From the NCBI GenBank assembly GCA_947500385.1, contig CANMSA010000028.1, positions 1 to 50,390 of the forward strand: a stretch of 50,390 nt of DNA. Direction: 5' to 3'. Both the position numbers and the translations under genes were made by a program. The DNA is from an uncultured Flavobacteriaceae bacterium (GTDB lineage Bacteria > Bacteroidota > Bacteroidia > Flavobacteriales > Flavobacteriaceae). The notes beneath the pieces are model-generated. The model made no database searches, was not told where the DNA came from, and saw nothing but the letters and a program-made list of their open reading frames with translations. Shown piece by piece: positions 9,071 to 17,135 of the stretch; the stretch's first letter is position 1, and each line of letters opens with the position of its first letter.

Positions 9071-9337
9071 ATGTTTGACCGCTACGCCAAAAGAAGAAGG
9101 ACGAAAGAGGACGGTACTGAACAACACGTCAACCCCAAAGGTCAAGTTGAAATTCGGTCAATAAAGAAATTATATACGGATTACAGATCACAGGCTACTG
9201 TTCAATTCCCAAAACGTAAGACATAGCACCGCCACGCTCAAAGAACAAGGACAAAGGACAGCTGTCTTAAGCGACCTAACACGTCAATTCAGAATGTCAC
9301 GTTACAATCCGGTCAAAAAGAAAAGATATCCGGAATA
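9071..9337. repeat. Degenerate direct duplication, period about 150 bp
   Basis: Two diverged copies follow each other (about 9077-9215 and 9228-9350). Shared blocks in the same order are ACCGCYACGC, AAGRACRAAGG, AACACGTCAA, TTCGGTCAA / TCCGGTCAA, AAGAAA, TATMCGGA and finally ACTGYTCA. The first copy happens to carry a 51-codon open frame (ATG 9071), which the second copy does not preserve. Apart from this and the adjoining heptamer array I see no gene in 9069-9499. Confidence 0.6.
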
Positions 9338-9407
9338 CTGCTCACTGTTTACTGTTTACTGTTCACTGTTTACTGTTTACTGTTTACTGTTTACTGATTA
9401 CTGATTA
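9338..9407. repeat. Heptanucleotide tandem array, 10 units
   Basis: Ten consecutive 7-base units: CTGCTCA once, CTGTTTA six times with one CTGTTCA among them, then CTGATTA twice. The array starts exactly where the second copy of the upstream duplication ends in ACTGCTCA. The same unit family builds the large repeat block at 46082-46840. Confidence 0.9.
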
Positions 9408-9499
9408 TCAACAAATGCTATAGGAAAAAGTACAGCATATCCCCTTTTGTTTGGTTTTACTTCGTACTTACCACCTTACATCACATGTATACTTCAATT

Positions 9500-10345
9500 T
9501 TACTCAAACGTATAACTCGTGCGAATCACTTGGGTGAGCCTAAAATAGCCGTGGGCAAAATTATCCGGGTTTGTGGTATTTATGCAGTTTCCTTTTACAG
9601 CGACCGGGGTTGCTTGGAAGAGCCCAACACCCCCTATTTGCTCAATTAAAATCTCTAGGTAATTGTTGTACGCCTCAGAAGTACTATACATTTCAATATT
9701 GACTATGTCACCCGGTACAAAGGCCTCTATTTTATCGGTTTCATCATCTTCTTCAATTTCGTACCACCAATCGATTTCATTCCCATTTATAAATTCGTCC
9801 GTACCTACTTCCAGTTCTGGCAGCAGTTCACCTTGTTTTTGAAATTTAAACAGGTAGTTGTTACCTTCTTCGGGAGGATCGGTAAACAGTAGTCGCACCT
9901 CTAGGTCGTCTTCATTAAAGCCGTCTTCTCTTGACTGGGTAATCTCGGTAATATCCGTCAACGGATTGAGGGTTTCATTAGCCCTATAGGTTTCTCCATT
10001 ATATTGAATATCAAGCGTATAGGACTGTCCCAACATAGGAGCAAATTCAGTAGTGGTGTAGGTACCATTATTCCGGTCTACAAAGACCACCTGTGTGCCA
10101 TCACCATCATTTGTGACGGTCACGGTGGCTCCTGTAACGGCCGTATTGGCAGTAGTATCGAAAAAAGGCGTAGAAGTACTGAGCTTAACCGTCTGGTTAT
10201 TACCGGCAGTTCCTTTTTCCCAATCAAGGGAAGCTTCGACCGTTAAACGTGCAGGTGCCGTTTGAACAGGTACGTCAATAACATCTTCACAGGCGGCGAT
10301 GGCAATGACTAAAAACAACAGTGAAATTCTTTTATATAGGTTCAT
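9500..10345 (-). CDS. DUF4249 family outer-membrane lipoprotein
   Basis: 281 residues. The N-terminus MNLYKRISLLFLVIAIAAC is a lipoprotein signal, with C19 as the probable lipidated residue, followed by EDVIDV. The body is beta-rich with an Ig-like opening (RLTVEASLDW, TGATVTVTNDGDG) and ends NPDNFAHGYFRLTQVIRTSYTFE, typical of DUF4249 proteins. These genes regularly follow TonB-dependent receptors, and here the gap is only 4 bases after the receptor stop. It may work with the receptor at the cell surface in a SusD-like role (inference). Substrate unknown. Confidence 0.9.
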   Translation of the reverse strand: MNLYKRISLLFLVIAIAACEDVIDVPVQTAPARLTVEASLDWEKGTAGNNQTVKLSTSTPFFDTTANTAVTGATVTVTNDGDGTQVVFVDRNNGTYTTTEFAPMLGQSYTLDIQYNGETYRANETLNPLTDITEITQSREDGFNEDDLEVRLLFTDPPEEGNNYLFKFQKQGELLPELEVGTDEFINGNEIDWWYEIEEDDETDKIEAFVPGDIVNIEMYSTSEAYNNYLEILIEQIGGVGLFQATPVAVKGNCINTTNPDNFAHGYFRLTQVIRTSYTFE

Positions 10346-10349
10346 CTTC

Positions 10350-12749
10350 TTAGAATTTAAAATTATAGGTTAAGGAAGGTACAATCCCGAAAATGGCCGT
10401 TCGGGTAGCTTCATTGGTACCCGTTTCCAGGTTTTGTCCAAAGGAAATCGAAGCGGCATTTTTTCGTCCGTAAACATTGTAAATACCCAATACCCACTCG
10501 CCTTTGAAACGTTTATCGGGTCTCCGATTGGGTTTGTAATTCAATGAAAGATCAAGTCGATGATAGGCCGGCAACCGATCTGAATTCCGGTCGGCATAAC
10601 TTGCGATCGAGAGTCCTTCATATTCATACTGCCCATTGGGATAGGTAACCGGTCGACCTGTTTGAAACACCAGGTTTGTACTAAAGCTCCAGGTATCGTT
10701 TAACCGGTACGCGCCCGATACAGAGATGTCGTGTGTTCTATCAAAAGGGGTACTGTACCATTCACCATTATTAATTCCCAATCCTCCTGCAGTACCCACG
10801 GGGGTTCTTTGCTCCGATTTTGACAAGGTATATGCGATCCATCCGGTAAAGTCGCCCTCATTTTTTCGAAGTAAGAATTCGAGCCCATACGCTCTTGATT
10901 CCCCGTTTAATATTTCTGTTTCGATGGTGTTCTGTCCGATTAAATCAGACCCATCGATATAGTCGATACGATTGTCCACGTTTTTATAGTACGCCTCTAC
11001 TTCCAAAGAATAGGTTTTATTCTTAAAATTGCGAAAGTATCCTACCGCGTATTGGTTCGATAGTTGCGGTTCAATGTACTGCCCGCTTGGCGTCCACACA
11101 TCCAAGGGAGTCGCGGAGGACGTATTCGATAGTAAATGGATGTATTGCGCCACCCTTGAAAAGCCAGCTTTTACCGAAGAAAACTCGTTCAACTCGTAGG
11201 CCACGGAAACGCGGGGCTCCAAGTTGCCGAAGCGCTTGATGCTTTCACTCTTTTCAAAATTCGTTTCACCAATTTCAGTACCTCTTTCATAGATTCCCAA
11301 AACCGCGTTATATACCACAGGTTGATTATTGGCATAGTCGACCATTGCTTGTCCACCCAAACGGTTAAACATGCTATACCGCAAACCATATTGGGCGGTA
11401 AGCTTATCGGTAAGTTTGTGTTCTGCATTCACATACAAACCACTTTCCACGGCTTTCTTTCTATCTAGGGACAAAGGATTGATCGCCGAAGTATCGGAAG
11501 TAGGTTTAATTTGTCCAGGGTCAAAATCATAGTAAATACCGCTGGCGCCAAAATCGAGTTTGAACTGGTCGCTTACATAATATTTAAGGTCGTATTTGAG
11601 GTTGTAATTATTGATCGAAGAGATCCAATCAAATTCTTCCAAAACAAAGCCAAGCTCATAGTCGTACTTACTGGCAATAAGAGAAAGGTTCGAAAAAAGT
11701 TTGTCACTGAAGAGATGGTTCCAACGTAGATTCCCGGAAGAATTCCCATACCCGCTGTTAAAATTATCCCCAAACTCAAAATTATCGCGCCCAAAATAAC
11801 CCGAGAGATATAGTTTGTTGTTCGCATTGATATTGTAATTGGTTTTTAGGTTCAGGTCATAAAAACCCACACTGTTCTTCTCTCCTGCGGCTTTTAAGAT
11901 AAGATCGGCATAGGAACGACGTCCTGCAATCAGAAAGGACCCTTTTTCCTTAAACAAGGGGGCTTCTACCGTTAAACGGCTTGAAATAATCCCGATACCA
12001 CCAGTGAGGGACAAGCGCTTGTTGTTGCCATCTTTCTGCCGCACATCGAGCACCGAGGAAACCCTCCCCCCAAAACGGGCCGGAATCCCTCCCTTATACA
12101 GTTTTACATCCTTAATGGCATCTGCATTGAAAACTGAAAAGAAACCAAACATGTGAGAGGTATTGTATATGATGGCCTCATCCAACAACACCAAATTTTG
12201 GTCCTGTGCGCCCCCACGAACATGAAAACCACCGGTTCCCTCTCCGTTGTTGGTAACTCCCGGGAGCATTTGCAGCGACTTTAAAATGTCTACTTCCCCA
12301 AGTACAACGGGCATTCTTTTTACCGTGGCGATGTTCATTTTAGCCACGCTCATCTCTGGTTTTCGTAAAATGGCCCGCTCAGGCTCATCTGCCGTTACGA
12401 CCACCTCCTCTAATTTTGTCGAGAACTCCGAAATTTCAAAGTCAACTTTTAGATCTCTATCGAGCACAATTTGTTTTTCCATTTCGGCAAAACCGATATA
12501 GGAAATAATCAAGGTATAGGTTCCTTGGGGCGCAGTAAGGGAATAAAAGCCATATTCATTGGTTACCACGCCACTGGTCGTTCCTTTTAAGAATACAGAG
12601 GCTCCAAAAAGAGTTTCGCCATTGTTTTGATCGGTAATCGTACCGCTTAGGGTATAACTGTTCTGGGCCGTTGCGGTCGCGCCCCAGAAGAGTAAACAAC
12701 CCCATATAAGGAGTTGCTTGGCCATCGGAACTTTACTTTTTTTCAACAT
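10350..12749 (-). CDS. TonB-dependent receptor with CarboxypepD_reg-like domain
   Basis: 799 residues. A signal peptide (about 9-28, ending ATATAQ) precedes a carboxypeptidase-regulatory-like domain (LSGTITDQNNGETLFGASVFLKGT...GFYSLTAPQGTYTLIISYIGF, about 32-110). Next comes a plug domain (about 130-235: LKSLQMLPGV, FHVRGGAQDQNLVLLDEAIIYN) and a 22-strand-type beta barrel ending in PSLTYNFKF with terminal Phe. It imports a large or scarce substrate across the outer membrane with TonB energy. The substrate cannot be read; no polysaccharide or metal genes flank it. It heads a two-gene unit with the DUF4249 lipoprotein. ATG 12725 is an alternative start nearer the signal peptide. Confidence 0.93.
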   Translation of the reverse strand: MLKKSKVPMAKQLLIWGCLLFWGATATAQNSYTLSGTITDQNNGETLFGASVFLKGTTSGVVTNEYGFYSLTAPQGTYTLIISYIGFAEMEKQIVLDRDLKVDFEISEFSTKLEEVVVTADEPERAILRKPEMSVAKMNIATVKRMPVVLGEVDILKSLQMLPGVTNNGEGTGGFHVRGGAQDQNLVLLDEAIIYNTSHMFGFFSVFNADAIKDVKLYKGGIPARFGGRVSSVLDVRQKDGNNKRLSLTGGIGIISSRLTVEAPLFKEKGSFLIAGRRSYADLILKAAGEKNSVGFYDLNLKTNYNINANNKLYLSGYFGRDNFEFGDNFNSGYGNSSGNLRWNHLFSDKLFSNLSLIASKYDYELGFVLEEFDWISSINNYNLKYDLKYYVSDQFKLDFGASGIYYDFDPGQIKPTSDTSAINPLSLDRKKAVESGLYVNAEHKLTDKLTAQYGLRYSMFNRLGGQAMVDYANNQPVVYNAVLGIYERGTEIGETNFEKSESIKRFGNLEPRVSVAYELNEFSSVKAGFSRVAQYIHLLSNTSSATPLDVWTPSGQYIEPQLSNQYAVGYFRNFKNKTYSLEVEAYYKNVDNRIDYIDGSDLIGQNTIETEILNGESRAYGLEFLLRKNEGDFTGWIAYTLSKSEQRTPVGTAGGLGINNGEWYSTPFDRTHDISVSGAYRLNDTWSFSTNLVFQTGRPVTYPNGQYEYEGLSIASYADRNSDRLPAYHRLDLSLNYKPNRRPDKRFKGEWVLGIYNVYGRKNAASISFGQNLETGTNEATRTAIFGIVPSLTYNFKF

Positions 12750-13125
12750 AGTCTACTGGATTAGGGTATTGTTTTTTGATTTCCCTATGATAGACAAGCA
12801 AAAAGATGGAAGGTTGCACGGGGCCGGAAAAAGTGCGGTTAATTTTGAGAATTGTTATGCAATTCACATAAAAGCATCTGTATGAACAACGTCATTTGAA
12901 AAGTTCTGAGCGATCAAAATAGTGTAATGGCAGATTATACGACAAAGCGCTTAAACTACTATGGCATACACCCATACTTACTATTTTTCACGCCAATTAA
13001 CTGGCTCAAGACTACATCAACCTGGAGTTTCAGGTACCGAATTCAATTCCGCAAAACTTTTTTATAAAACTTCCCTTAAGGTGTGATTTATTTGAAAACA
13101 AATACACTAATATAGAAGTATTGAT
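12750..13125. other. Intergenic region between divergent TonB receptor and ECF sigma genes
   Basis: 376 AT-rich bases with no convincing gene on either strand. It must hold the promoters of both the receptor operon (-) and the sigma-factor operon (+). Short TTTG-containing motifs are present but no pair fits the Bacteroidota consensus well enough to call. Confidence 0.5.
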
Positions 13126-13632
13126 TTGAGAGATAGAAAACTTGTGAAGAATAAATCGCACTTTATTGATACCATTAAGAACAACAGTGGCATAATCCAT
13201 AAAGCTGCGTCTATTTATACCTCAAACCCACAAGATAGAGAAGATCTTACACAGGAAATTATCTATCAACTGTGGAAATCGTTTGATTCTTTTAAGAGTT
13301 ATTCCAGTATTAGTACTTGGATCTATCGCGTTGCTATGAACGTTTCTATTTTCTACTTAAAACAATCAAAAAAAAGATTTCAAACCATTCCACTCAACCA
13401 TGAAATTGTCAAGGTCGAATCGGTTGACAATAACGAGGACTACCACATGTGGAAAAAAATACATCGTCAAATCAATACGTTAAATCTCTTGGAGAAAGGA
13501 ATTCTAATGCTCTATTTAGAGCATAAAAGTTATGCTGAAATTGCAGAAATAACCGGTATATCCGAAACCAACGTTGGTACCAAATTGATGAGGATAAAGG
13601 CAAAGATCAGGAAAAGGGTTATAAAAGGATAA
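13126..13632 (+). CDS. ECF-family RNA polymerase sigma factor
   Basis: 168 residues. Region 2 is visible as NPQDREDLTQEIIYQLWKSFDSFKSYSSISTWIYRVAMNVSIFYL. Region 4 is visible as LLEKGILMLYLEHKSYAEIAEITGISETNVGTKLMRIKAKIRK, a helix-turn-helix that reads the -35 element. No ATG lies at the right place; TTG 13126 is the longest start and GTG 13144 (codon 7) the other option. Two membrane-protein genes follow closely (5 and 11 bases), which suggests one operon in which a membrane protein may control the sigma factor. Confidence 0.92.
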   Translation: MRDRKLVKNKSHFIDTIKNNSGIIHKAASIYTSNPQDREDLTQEIIYQLWKSFDSFKSYSSISTWIYRVAMNVSIFYLKQSKKRFQTIPLNHEIVKVESVDNNEDYHMWKKIHRQINTLNLLEKGILMLYLEHKSYAEIAEITGISETNVGTKLMRIKAKIRKRVIKG

Positions 13633-13637
13633 TAGAG

Positions 13638-14231
13638 ATGGGTATAGAAGATTTAAAAAGCGATTGGAATTCTTTGGGGAATACTACGAATCAAAAGAAA
13701 ATAACGAATGACCAAATAAGGTCGATTCTCAAGTCGAAATATCGTGTTTTCCTTATCAAAGTCTTCGTTTTCGAAATACTTATTCTATTTGCCTACTTAT
13801 ATTTTACCGCACTGATCATTTTTACCTTTCATCAATTGAAAATTCATTATTTAGAAGTGCTATCGATCATGGCAATCGCTATCATGCTTGTTCTTTTCAT
13901 TACGAGGTTAAAAAATTTGATCGACTCGTATCGCATTCGCTTCTCCAATCATTCTTATGTTACAGCGGTTAAAAAACTTGCTAAACAGAAAATATACGCG
14001 CAAAAATATTATCTCTTTAATGTGATCTCGAGCTTTTTGTTACTTGTGATTTTGAGCATTCTTACTGTTAAGATCTACAATGAATATGACTTGATTCAAA
14101 ATCGGTATTTCTGGGTGATCATTACTTCATGTAGCCTTCTTCTTGCCCTATTTATAAACAAATGGATTCGAAACTCTTATGCCAAGGTAGTTCGAGAGGC
14201 GGAGGACTTATTGCAAGAAATACAATATTAA
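13638..14231 (+). CDS. Membrane protein of sigma-factor operon, possible anti-sigma factor
   Basis: 197 residues starting 5 bases after the sigma factor stop. The N-terminal 33 residues are cytoplasmic-like (MGIEDLKSDWNSLG). They are followed by two membrane segments (about 38-62 and 71-90), a basic loop and two more segments (about 122-143 and 153-171), then a short charged tail. Flavobacterial ECF factors are often followed by such small membrane proteins starting with a D-K-x-x-W-x-x motif. An anti-sigma role is inferred from position only, as no zinc-binding anti-sigma motif is present. Confidence 0.75.
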   Translation: MGIEDLKSDWNSLGNTTNQKKITNDQIRSILKSKYRVFLIKVFVFEILILFAYLYFTALIIFTFHQLKIHYLEVLSIMAIAIMLVLFITRLKNLIDSYRIRFSNHSYVTAVKKLAKQKIYAQKYYLFNVISSFLLLVILSILTVKIYNEYDLIQNRYFWVIITSCSLLLALFINKWIRNSYAKVVREAEDLLQEIQY

Positions 14232-14242
14232 AACATATTATT

Positions 14243-14812
14243 ATGAATACGTTTAATTGGAAGTTACTATTGGAAATAGTTTGCAGGTGGTATGTCTTTA
14301 TTTTTCTAAATTTTTATGGTTTTGGAAAAATAATGGGTGGGCAATTTTATCGAAGGGGCCAATTACCCATAGATGTTGCCAATACTACGATCCAGCAAGC
14401 AAGTGCATACGATTTAGCCTGGTCCTTTATGGGGTATTCCTATGCGTATATTTTGTTTATTGGGATAACCCAAATATTCGGGGCGTGGATGCTCTTATGG
14501 AATCGAACTAAACTTATCGGGGTGCTCATTTTGATGCCAATAATGGTCAACATAATCGTTTTTGATATGATCTTTTTAGATGTAAAAGATGCATTGGTAA
14601 ACGCTTCCATTTACTTTTCTATGCTGGTCTATATTATGTATGCCAATAAGGAAAAAGTAGTGAACGCTATTAAATTGTTCACTTCTCCCCATCACGGCAC
14701 TACTACCCTAAAAAAAGAACAAATTTTTAAAAGGATTTGCCTAATCTTATTAATAATGGGTATCGTCTTCGGAATAGATCAGTTTTTTGTCAACCTGATA
14801 CGCAATCAATAA
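14243..14812 (+). CDS. DoxX-like small integral membrane protein
   Basis: 189 residues from ATG 14243. An upstream in-frame ATG at 14162 would overlap the previous gene by 70 bases and is unlikely. Four to five hydrophobic segments are visible (around 12-30, 66-90, 92-125 and 165-180). YGFGKIMGGQF near the first segment and the overall layout resemble DoxX-like membrane proteins, though I hold this assignment loosely. It is the last gene of the sigma-factor operon. The role is unknown; envelope stress or redox functions are known for DoxX relatives. Confidence 0.7.
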   Translation: MNTFNWKLLLEIVCRWYVFIFLNFYGFGKIMGGQFYRRGQLPIDVANTTIQQASAYDLAWSFMGYSYAYILFIGITQIFGAWMLLWNRTKLIGVLILMPIMVNIIVFDMIFLDVKDALVNASIYFSMLVYIMYANKEKVVNAIKLFTSPHHGTTTLKKEQIFKRICLILLIMGIVFGIDQFFVNLIRNQ

Positions 14813-14946
14813 AAAAGACTAATTATAAAGGGTACCGCTTATTAGCGATCAACTGGTTGATTGATCATATATCTTAAAAACCTGCTACCCTGCCTATAAG
14901 TAGCCAAGAGGAATTTCCTGAACCGAAATCAATAGAATGCGCTAAC

Positions 14947-14982
14947 TTTGGTCTTAAACAAAAAGTACTTTACATATTTTTG
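14947..14982 (+). promoter_or_regulatory. Candidate Bacteroidota-type promoter
   Basis: TTTG at 14947-14950 and TATTTTTG at 14975-14982 match the Bacteroidota TTTG / TAnnTTTG elements, with a 24-base spacer that is slightly longer than usual. It would start a transcript about 45 bases before the deacylase ATG at 15035. Confidence 0.35.
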
Positions 14983-15034
14983 CCAGAGCAGTCGTTCCAA
15001 ACAGTACAAAAATGCATACAAAATTTAGTATTCA

Positions 15035-16081
15035 ATGAGACAAATTTCGTTCTTCCTTTTGGTGCTTTTAATAGTGCAAGGCACAGTTGCACAGAATGCT
15101 TTTCAAAAGGCTTTCAATGCCGAAGCAAGACCCTCAAAGGAAAACGTTCAAATCGATTTTTCCGATGCTGCAGGGAATTCAGGTCACTTACCCATATCCA
15201 TTGTAAAAGGAAAAATAGACGGACCCGTTTTTACCATAATGGCAGGCGTTCATGGATACGAATACCCACCCATTATCGCAACACAGGAATTACTAAAAGA
15301 AATTGAAATAGGGGAGCTTACAGGAACTTTAATCATCATTCCTATTGCTAACATCGGCTCCTTTTTTACGCGAACCCCTTTTATAAATCCACAGGATCAA
15401 AAAAATCTTAACAATGCCTTTCCCGGAAAAAAAGAGGGCAGTATTACGGAACGGATAGCGTATTTTATCACCACGAATATTATTTCCAAAAGCGACGTTT
15501 TCCTAGATGTCCATGGAGGGGATGCGTGTGAAGACTTAATCCCCTTCGTATGCTTTTATGACAACTCGGAAAAACCCAGGCAAACTGCTTTGGCAAAGGA
15601 ACTATCGGAAAACAGCGGCTTTGAATATGTAGTCTCCTATCCTTACACCATTTCCAACACGGATCCGGCAAAGTATGCCTTTAAACAAGCCGTACAAGAT
15701 GGAAAAACGGCATTGAGCATTGAATGCGGCAAATTGGGAAACGTACAACTTGAGAATGTCGGTTTGATTAAAAAAGGAGTATACAACATGCTGGAGACCA
15801 TGGGGATGTATGCGAATGGAACAGGAGCCCATGAAAATATTGTTTATCGTAATAAACAGACCTATATCACCGCCCGCGCAAAAGGGATTTTTTATAGCAC
15901 TTATGGCGCCGGGGATACGGTTCGCAAAGGTGAGGTTATTGGGTACACCACCAACGAATTTGGTACTGTTCTAGAGGAATACAAGGCAACCAACGATGGT
16001 GTCATTTTGTACATGCTCGCTACACCGCCTATAAACATCGATGATACGGTTATGTGCATTAGCACGTATGTAGACCCATAG
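15035..16081 (+). CDS. Secreted succinylglutamate desuccinylase / aspartoacylase-family protein (M14-like)
   Basis: 348 residues with a signal peptide (MRQISFFLLVLLIVQGTVAQ), so periplasmic or secreted. Zinc ligands of the AstE/AspA family are in place: H73 and E76 in GVHGYEYPP and H160 in FLDVHGGD. NLNNAFPG (about 124-131) and SIECG carry further conserved residues. The C-terminal part (TARAKGIFYSTYGAGDTVRKGEVIGY) is the usual beta domain. It should hydrolyse an N-acyl amino acid or a related amide or peptide bond outside the cytoplasm. The substrate is not determined. No obvious operon partner. Confidence 0.88.
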   Translation: MRQISFFLLVLLIVQGTVAQNAFQKAFNAEARPSKENVQIDFSDAAGNSGHLPISIVKGKIDGPVFTIMAGVHGYEYPPIIATQELLKEIEIGELTGTLIIIPIANIGSFFTRTPFINPQDQKNLNNAFPGKKEGSITERIAYFITTNIISKSDVFLDVHGGDACEDLIPFVCFYDNSEKPRQTALAKELSENSGFEYVVSYPYTISNTDPAKYAFKQAVQDGKTALSIECGKLGNVQLENVGLIKKGVYNMLETMGMYANGTGAHENIVYRNKQTYITARAKGIFYSTYGAGDTVRKGEVIGYTTNEFGTVLEEYKATNDGVILYMLATPPINIDDTVMCISTYVDP

Positions 16082-16301
16082 ATTTTGGTCTACCCATAAA
16101 CCTTCGGTGCGCTGTACCGTTCCCTGCGTTGAAATATAGCGCGTATAAAGTCGGTACGTTTTTGAAGCCCGACCTTTTAGCAGTAGGTTAACAAACACTC
16201 TTTAGAAACGAATCGCGAAATAGTTAAAAAGCTAATATTGCAAATGTTGGCTGCAAACAGCAGACTTGAATAGTAAGAAAAGCACAAAAAAACAACTACA
16301 T

Positions 16302-16808
16302 ATGACCCGGATTCTCCTTTTACTCCTCATACTTTTCGGCATTGGCTGTAAAAACAATCCAGAAGTGACTTCCGAAAAGGAGTTTCATACGTTGATGAAC
16401 AATGTTGCCGAAGGCTGGTCTACCCAAAACAGTGCGTTGGCCCTAAGCAGTTTTGATCAAGATGCCATTTATATGGAACCTCCCAACATTCAATACTACA
16501 GGGGTCATGCCCAATTGAAACCGTATTTTGATGCATTGGATAATACGTACAAAATGGAGTTCCACCACCTTTGGTTTGATAGTGGCACACAATCCGGAGC
16601 CGGTGAATATACGTTCAGTTACGGTAAAGACACCTCCGATGTAGGGGTGGTGGTCGTGGAATTGGTACAGGGAAAAATTAAATTTTGGAGGGAATATCAA
16701 CAAAAAGGCCCTACAGATTTTGAGGAGTTCCTGCAGATCCAGGACAAGGAATGGGATTGGCATATCGGAAATTACCCTGCACCAAAAGATACTATTGTTG
16801 AACACTGA
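16302..16808 (+). CDS. SnoaL/DUF4440-like lipoprotein
   Basis: 168 residues from ATG 16302, chosen because MTRILLLLLILFGIGC is a clean lipoprotein signal; an upstream TTG (16266) only adds a basic extension. After the lipobox Cys comes a cystatin-like, NTF2-type fold suggested by FHTLMNNVAEGWSTQNSALALSSFDQDAIYMEPPN, then YYRGHAQLKPYFDAL and FHHLWFD, typical of SnoaL-like/DUF4440 proteins. It probably binds or converts a small molecule in the periplasm. Substrate unknown. Confidence 0.8.
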   Translation: MTRILLLLLILFGIGCKNNPEVTSEKEFHTLMNNVAEGWSTQNSALALSSFDQDAIYMEPPNIQYYRGHAQLKPYFDALDNTYKMEFHHLWFDSGTQSGAGEYTFSYGKDTSDVGVVVVELVQGKIKFWREYQQKGPTDFEEFLQIQDKEWDWHIGNYPAPKDTIVEH

Positions 16809-17135
16809 CCACTGCCGTATCTTGGCTAAATTTTAATAGTATCGCCCATTCCGAAGAATGGATTGAAACATTGGAACAGTCTCGATGTAGCGGCGATTTT
16901 TCTAAAAAAAAGGTGGAACGCCTATCTCAGAAAACCTAAATATAAACAGCGAACCCAACAAGTTTGTCCCGAACCGGATCGCATTCAGCGATTCCCATAG
17001 TTTAATAATAAGACATGGCGGGCTTCGTTGAAATCATCAAAAAGGTGAAAAATAGCCATAAAAATAGTATCTTATACTACGCCTATGTCGCTTTCGCGGA
17101 ATAGGTGTTTCATCGAATCATCAAAAACGACCGAC
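16809..17135. other. Intergenic region, no gene seen
   Basis: 327 bases between the SnoaL-like lipoprotein and the S41 peptidase. Only very short open frames occur (for example a 29-codon one at 17015-17104), with no start signal or recognisable product. A longer in-frame start for the peptidase at 17085 would lack a signal peptide at its N-terminus. No tRNA or terminator hairpin is evident. Confidence 0.5.

Noticed and set aside
9071-9226. 51-codon frame directly after the DUF418 gene
   Set aside because: It lies in a degenerate duplicated non-coding element whose second copy does not keep the frame; composition is unremarkable. Kept only as a remark on the repeat.
14860-14882. Small inverted repeat GATCAAC / GTTGAT after the DoxX-like gene
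   Set aside because: The stem is short with almost no loop and no T-run; not good enough as terminator or operator.
17015-17104. 29-codon frame in the gap before the S41 peptidase
   Set aside because: Too short and without start signal, signal peptide or terminator; likely chance.
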